Shown here piece after piece: positions 59,733 to 64,000 of a stretch of DNA of 64,000 nt. The stretch is from contig JAQFVV010006633.1 in assembly GCA_028023455.1 (NCBI GenBank), forward strand, positions 308,001 through 372,000, given 5' to 3'. The notes below the pieces were generated by a model. That model saw only the letters and a program-made list of their open reading frames with translations. It did not search any database and was not told the origin of the DNA. The stretch is from Epiperipatus broadwayi. Taxonomy: Eukaryota > Onychophora > Udeonychophora > Euonychophora > Peripatidae. The translations under genes were made by a program, and so were the position numbers. Positions within the stretch are counted from its first letter, which is position 1; every line of letters starts with the position of its first letter.

Positions 59733-61927
59733 TTTTTTAAATCTGATATGATTGTAAATATCAATTTAAAAAACCATTCACACATATATTTATTCTGCCT
59801 TCAAGAAAACTTAACTGATATTACAGTTAAGAGCTATCAGGCAACTGAGACGAAAGACCATGGTGTTTCTTGATCTTAAACTCAGAGGTAAAAAGCCAAA
59901 AAAAAACTCACCACACTGGCCAATGCATGTTAGTAACCAGCCCATCCATGTTCATATACTATATAATTAATCACATAATAATAAACAGGTGCAACAAAAA
60001 AAACATATGGAATTGATACTAGAAAATTGCCCAGCTCCGATCCTTTAAGGCCTCCAAGAAGAAGCAAAGGATTTCCTTTCAATTAACAGCAAATTTTTTT
60101 TGCAGCCATTTCAAATTAATAAAAGTGTATATACAGTATATCAATAAATGAAATTATGATTACTTGTTCAGGATATCATATGGAATTCGAATACTTAAGC
60201 ATGCAATGAGCATAATCATTATATTAATTTCTTTTAAATTTTATTTTACCTATCTTTTGAGTTCACCACAGAGATATAAAACTATTATAATTTGAAAATA
60301 AAATTGAAACTTCAAAATCTTGCCAAATACTGAGGATTAAATCTTATGAAAAATACTTATTAACATAACATAAATTCAAGAAAGGAAGAAATTTTTTCCA
60401 TTAAGAAAAAACAAAAAAACATAATATATGCCAGATATATTGTACAAATCTAAGAAATTTTTTTAAATGAGATGCACTTAATTATAATAATTAAACTAAA
60501 TAAATTATACCTACTACAAATCATCAGATAATATCTGATAATCTTATCTTAAAAATACTTCTACTGATAAATGTAATAACAAAACAATTAATGCTTCTGC
60601 TATTCAACAAACCTTAACAATATTCATCTTAAATTCATTGCACATTATATATTAAGATATTCAATGTATTTTGGATGAATGAGTTGATCTATTAGAAAGT
60701 GGAAATTTAAATAATCTGTTATCAGCCTATGGATTCTTAAGGAAAAATATACAATTCTAAATACATTTTAATAAATGTAGAGAAACATAAATTGAATATG
60801 TAAAACGTGTTCATTGTTGAAAGACTAAAATTTTGTTATCATTCAAAATCCTCATAAAATTTGATAAGAATGTATTGCTAAGATTTTTGAGATTGTAACT
60901 ACTATGCATAAGTGAAAACATGTACAATGTAAATTCACAATTTATGATTATAACCAATTCCTTAAGACTGATTATGACCTGCTATCCAAATTATTTCTTA
61001 TTAGATTTCATATGCATTGTATAAAAAGTGAAGCAAATATAATACGTGATTATACTACAGTAAAAATGTGGAAAATTTAACCATCTTAGAAAGTTGATAA
61101 TTCTAATAAAATGTTGATAATGTGAATATTATATTCTTCAAATAAAAATACAGCATACATAATCTTTGCTGATAGTGATGCATTGAACTTTTACTAATTT
61201 CTTTGGCAACAATGATAAAATTTTCTTTTGTAAAGGAAGTGGATATTATGTTTCGATTATAATAATTCATTTTCTCTACTGAATGATATACAATTTCACA
61301 CTACAAAGGATAAAATGGCAATCAATCAGCTATTTACAATGATTTGGTGCCTTTTGTAAAATAATAATTATTAAAAATGATAAAAAAAGGAGAATAGACA
61401 TAATCCATATGTCTAAATTATGGGCTAAAAGCAACTTGCTCTCTCAATTATAGGTATGCAGCATTAATTTTTAAACTAAGAATCACAAACTGATTAGATT
61501 TTGTATTAAAAAACATTTCATGCACTGCCTTTAAAAAACATAAGTTTACTCATAATGATGATTTGAATATATTGATAGCTTCTTCTCATTATAAAATTTT
61601 ATCATTTTATTTATAAATTACAGTTACTACAAAAAGAAAATATCCTGTTTGTTAAATATACCTTGAAAACACTAATTATAATTGCTATTAAATTCGCTGC
61701 TTTCCAAAATGATTTTTTCAGGGAGATGTATATGGAAATACCAATCCAAATGCAATGCAACAATTTCTGAATTTCATTATAATGCTAATCTGAACATGTT
61801 TTATAACAAATGATCATCGCAAAATTTTATCACCTTATTTATAAAACTTCTAGAGAATTATTCTTCATTTGATCAAAATATTATTACTATCAGATTTATT
61901 GTTGACTTTATAAATCAATATATATAT
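59733..61927. other. Mostly AT-rich, nothing recognised
   Basis: 59760-60110 is less AT-rich (AACTGAGACGAAAGACCATG, CTCCGATCCTTTAAGGCC) and may be an unknown repeat; I see no coding or tRNA-like structure. The rest is stop-rich AT sequence. Confidence 0.45.
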
Positions 61928-64000
61928 TGTAACGATCCGGAGAAGGTGACTTACGTAACTTTACACTACAGGGCGCCATCTAGGCATTTGAACCTATAAA
62001 AATTTATTGAGTAGGCAGATACGTAAGTCAAAAAAAAAAAATTTTTTTTTTTTTAGCCCATGTCACTAGCTCAGTGGAATAGCAGAGATTTAATAATATA
62101 CTCTAAGAGTATATAAAAAAAAGAATAAAATAAGCCACTGCCAGTAATTAACACACAAACAGTTATTTATTTCACATATATATAAGATTTAAAATTATTT
62201 TAGTATTAGTTTTACATTTCAAACTTTAACCTACATTTTTAACTTTGATTTTTGACTTTAATTTACATTTAATTACTATTATATTCTAATTTTACATTTT
62301 AATTAAGTTCGCACAGATGGGATTATAAAAAAAAAATTGTTTTAATAACGTTGATTATAAATCGGTTACATAGATCACAATGGTTAAAAACATTTCAAAA
62401 TAAACATAAACGATCAAAATATAAAATCATTGATACCGACAATTGCAGAGGGAAATTTATAAGTAACCCAATAGTATTCACCATAAGATACTTGCATTGT
62501 CACCAATAACTTAAAAGACATCCGAATAAATACATTTTAGATACTCACCGTAAGGTATCATTATTTATCGAATGTCTATATATTTTGATCAAATATGAAA
62601 ACGCAAATATAGTTAACCGATAAACAATCCATGCAAGCATCTATAAACAACTTAAATTTAATGCATTTTTATTTAGGGTCGAGTATGAATAGACCACATA
62701 AATTTGCTTTTGAAAATAAACATTCAATCCCTATTTAACCTTAGGCTAAACTTCGCAGTCAAACTGGCATCAATTCATCTGATACATCGATGTATTCAAT
62801 GTAATACGGAATACGGCAGCACCAAAAAGATTAAGAGAAGATATTGACTTTCATTAGATAGGAATATTACTTCTATCTAACGGGAAGAACAATAAAAAAA
62901 AAACTCCATAGGAAGGAACTGCGCTCTGCGTCTTATAATTCCTTCCATAGGCAAAACGGGAGAGTGTGGCATATGAAGCGATTCTGCCAGTAGCGAATCT
63001 CCGACTACATCTACTAACTACATCAATATATCCAATCCATTGACCCAGTCTAACAATGACACAAATAACCTAAGATTACCCTCCCCTAATATAACTTTAC
63101 AAATCTATACAGCCATTCACGCCCGACTTAAGTTTAACATTTATATAATTAATTTAACGAAAAACAAAAAAATCATGATAAAACTTAAAGAATAAAAAAT
63201 AAATAAATGGAAATGATTTTACATAAATAAGAAAAAAAATACATCAAATAACACTATTAATAAAGAATTTAGTTTGGTCAGATAGGATCATATTGCAATC
63301 ATTTAAATATAGAAAATTTTAATTTAATGTTCATTATTTATAAAGTTCTTACGGTTTAAAACAGTTCATCTTTATCCGTTGCTTGCCATGAACATGAATT
63401 CCCACGCCGTCCTAAGATTGGTATCCATTTAGCTGTTGTTTTATTTATTCATTCGGAGGTTTTTTAGTTTAATTGGTCCTCAATGTAGGAAACGATAGTT
63501 CATTTCTCTTTTCTTTGACTGCCGAAAGAATTGACAGTGCGTCTGTCAATTCCTTCACCTCCAACTCCGTACTACTACATATAGTCACATCATAATAACC
63601 AATTTCCAATCACTAATTAATAATTTCCAAATTTTCCTTTTATACGTATTCGAAGGATTGACTTGGCATTATGTCATCGATGCGATGATCCTTTTCGTTG
63701 AGGTCCGATTTCCCAATGGATTTATTTCATTTGCTAAAAGTTTCTATTGTTTTCCTATCTGACCGATGTTTTTACATTTAAATGCCCAAGGCTGGTTTAC
63801 ATTTGACTAATTAAATTTATCATTTCCATTTCTGATTAATTAACCTGTTTTCCAAATCAAAGATATATTTTTATCTCTAAATCTTTTTAAGTTTTTGTTT
63901 TTAAAATACCTTTTCTATTTTTAATACAGTTTTATTTTAATATTTTTTTTTTTTTATCTGTGCGATTTAATATATATGAGTTTAAGATGATATTTAATTT
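61928..64000. repeat. Putative LTR of a third element, cut by window end
   Basis: At 61928 plain TA-rich DNA gives way to TGTAACGATCCGGAGAAGG, a TG start, with more mixed composition for the following 2 kb. A hairpin pair GACTTACGTA (61948-61957) and TACGTAAGTC (62020-62029) encloses a TATAAA (61995-62000). GC-richer blocks lie at about 62900-63010 and 63370-63560. Size and style resemble the long LTRs at the other end of the window, but I found no matching second copy here, so the call rests on boundary and composition. It has no coding region. Confidence 0.35.

Overview
The window is AT-rich invertebrate-type nuclear DNA. It has long gene-free stretches, AT and TAA microsatellites, one 500-N assembly gap, and several classes of eukaryotic retrotransposon. 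I found no host gene, operon, ribosomal RNA or functional tRNA gene that I could support. The mix of LTR elements, an RTE-like LINE family with (GAT)n tails, a Tx1/L1-like LINE end, GIY-YIG Penelope-like elements (PLEs), a tRNA-derived SINE and foldback elements points to a metazoan invertebrate. I cannot name the lineage from the sequence alone.

Layout. 1-4855: a compact LTR element on the minus strand with ~1.44 kb LTRs and a single Gag-like protein, no pol. 4856-13358: a second LTR element with ~2.03 kb LTRs. Its internal region keeps only a charged coiled-coil Gag-like part joined to the C-terminal tail of an integrase, plus a long repeat-rich leader. The two elements abut with no spacer, which suggests nesting. 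13359-27053: AT-rich DNA with a SINE, a 5'-truncated LINE ending in (TAA)n, a dispersed repeat family that forms a ~1.24 kb inverted repeat, a PLE endonuclease fragment and a small foldback. 27054-27553: gap. 27554-43700: decayed LINE pieces, one interrupted by the 3' end of another LINE, a second SINE copy and a PLE fragment. 43734-50250: two copies of a foldback element (one with TTAA on both sides), and an RTE-like LINE whose 5' half is inverted and which is flanked by a perfect 10-bp target-site duplication. 53004-56280: two PLE copies in opposite orientation with a shared 41-bp end. 56372-59732: a nearly complete minus-strand RTE-like LINE interrupted by a 459-bp LINE fragment. 61928-64000: a change in sequence character that looks like the start of a third long LTR running off the window.

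How the parts relate. No cellular pathway is encoded here. The shared logic is transposition. The LTR elements lack enzymes and would need helpers. The SINE has no protein and would need a LINE. The foldbacks would need a transposase in trans. The RTE copies let each other's structure be read by comparison, which gives the twin-priming interpretation and the nested insertion. I did not find a new biological system that I could defend. The most informative structures are the gag-only LTR element, the twin-primed RTE copy, the paired PLEs with possible hammerhead-ribozyme relics, and the large inverted repeat.
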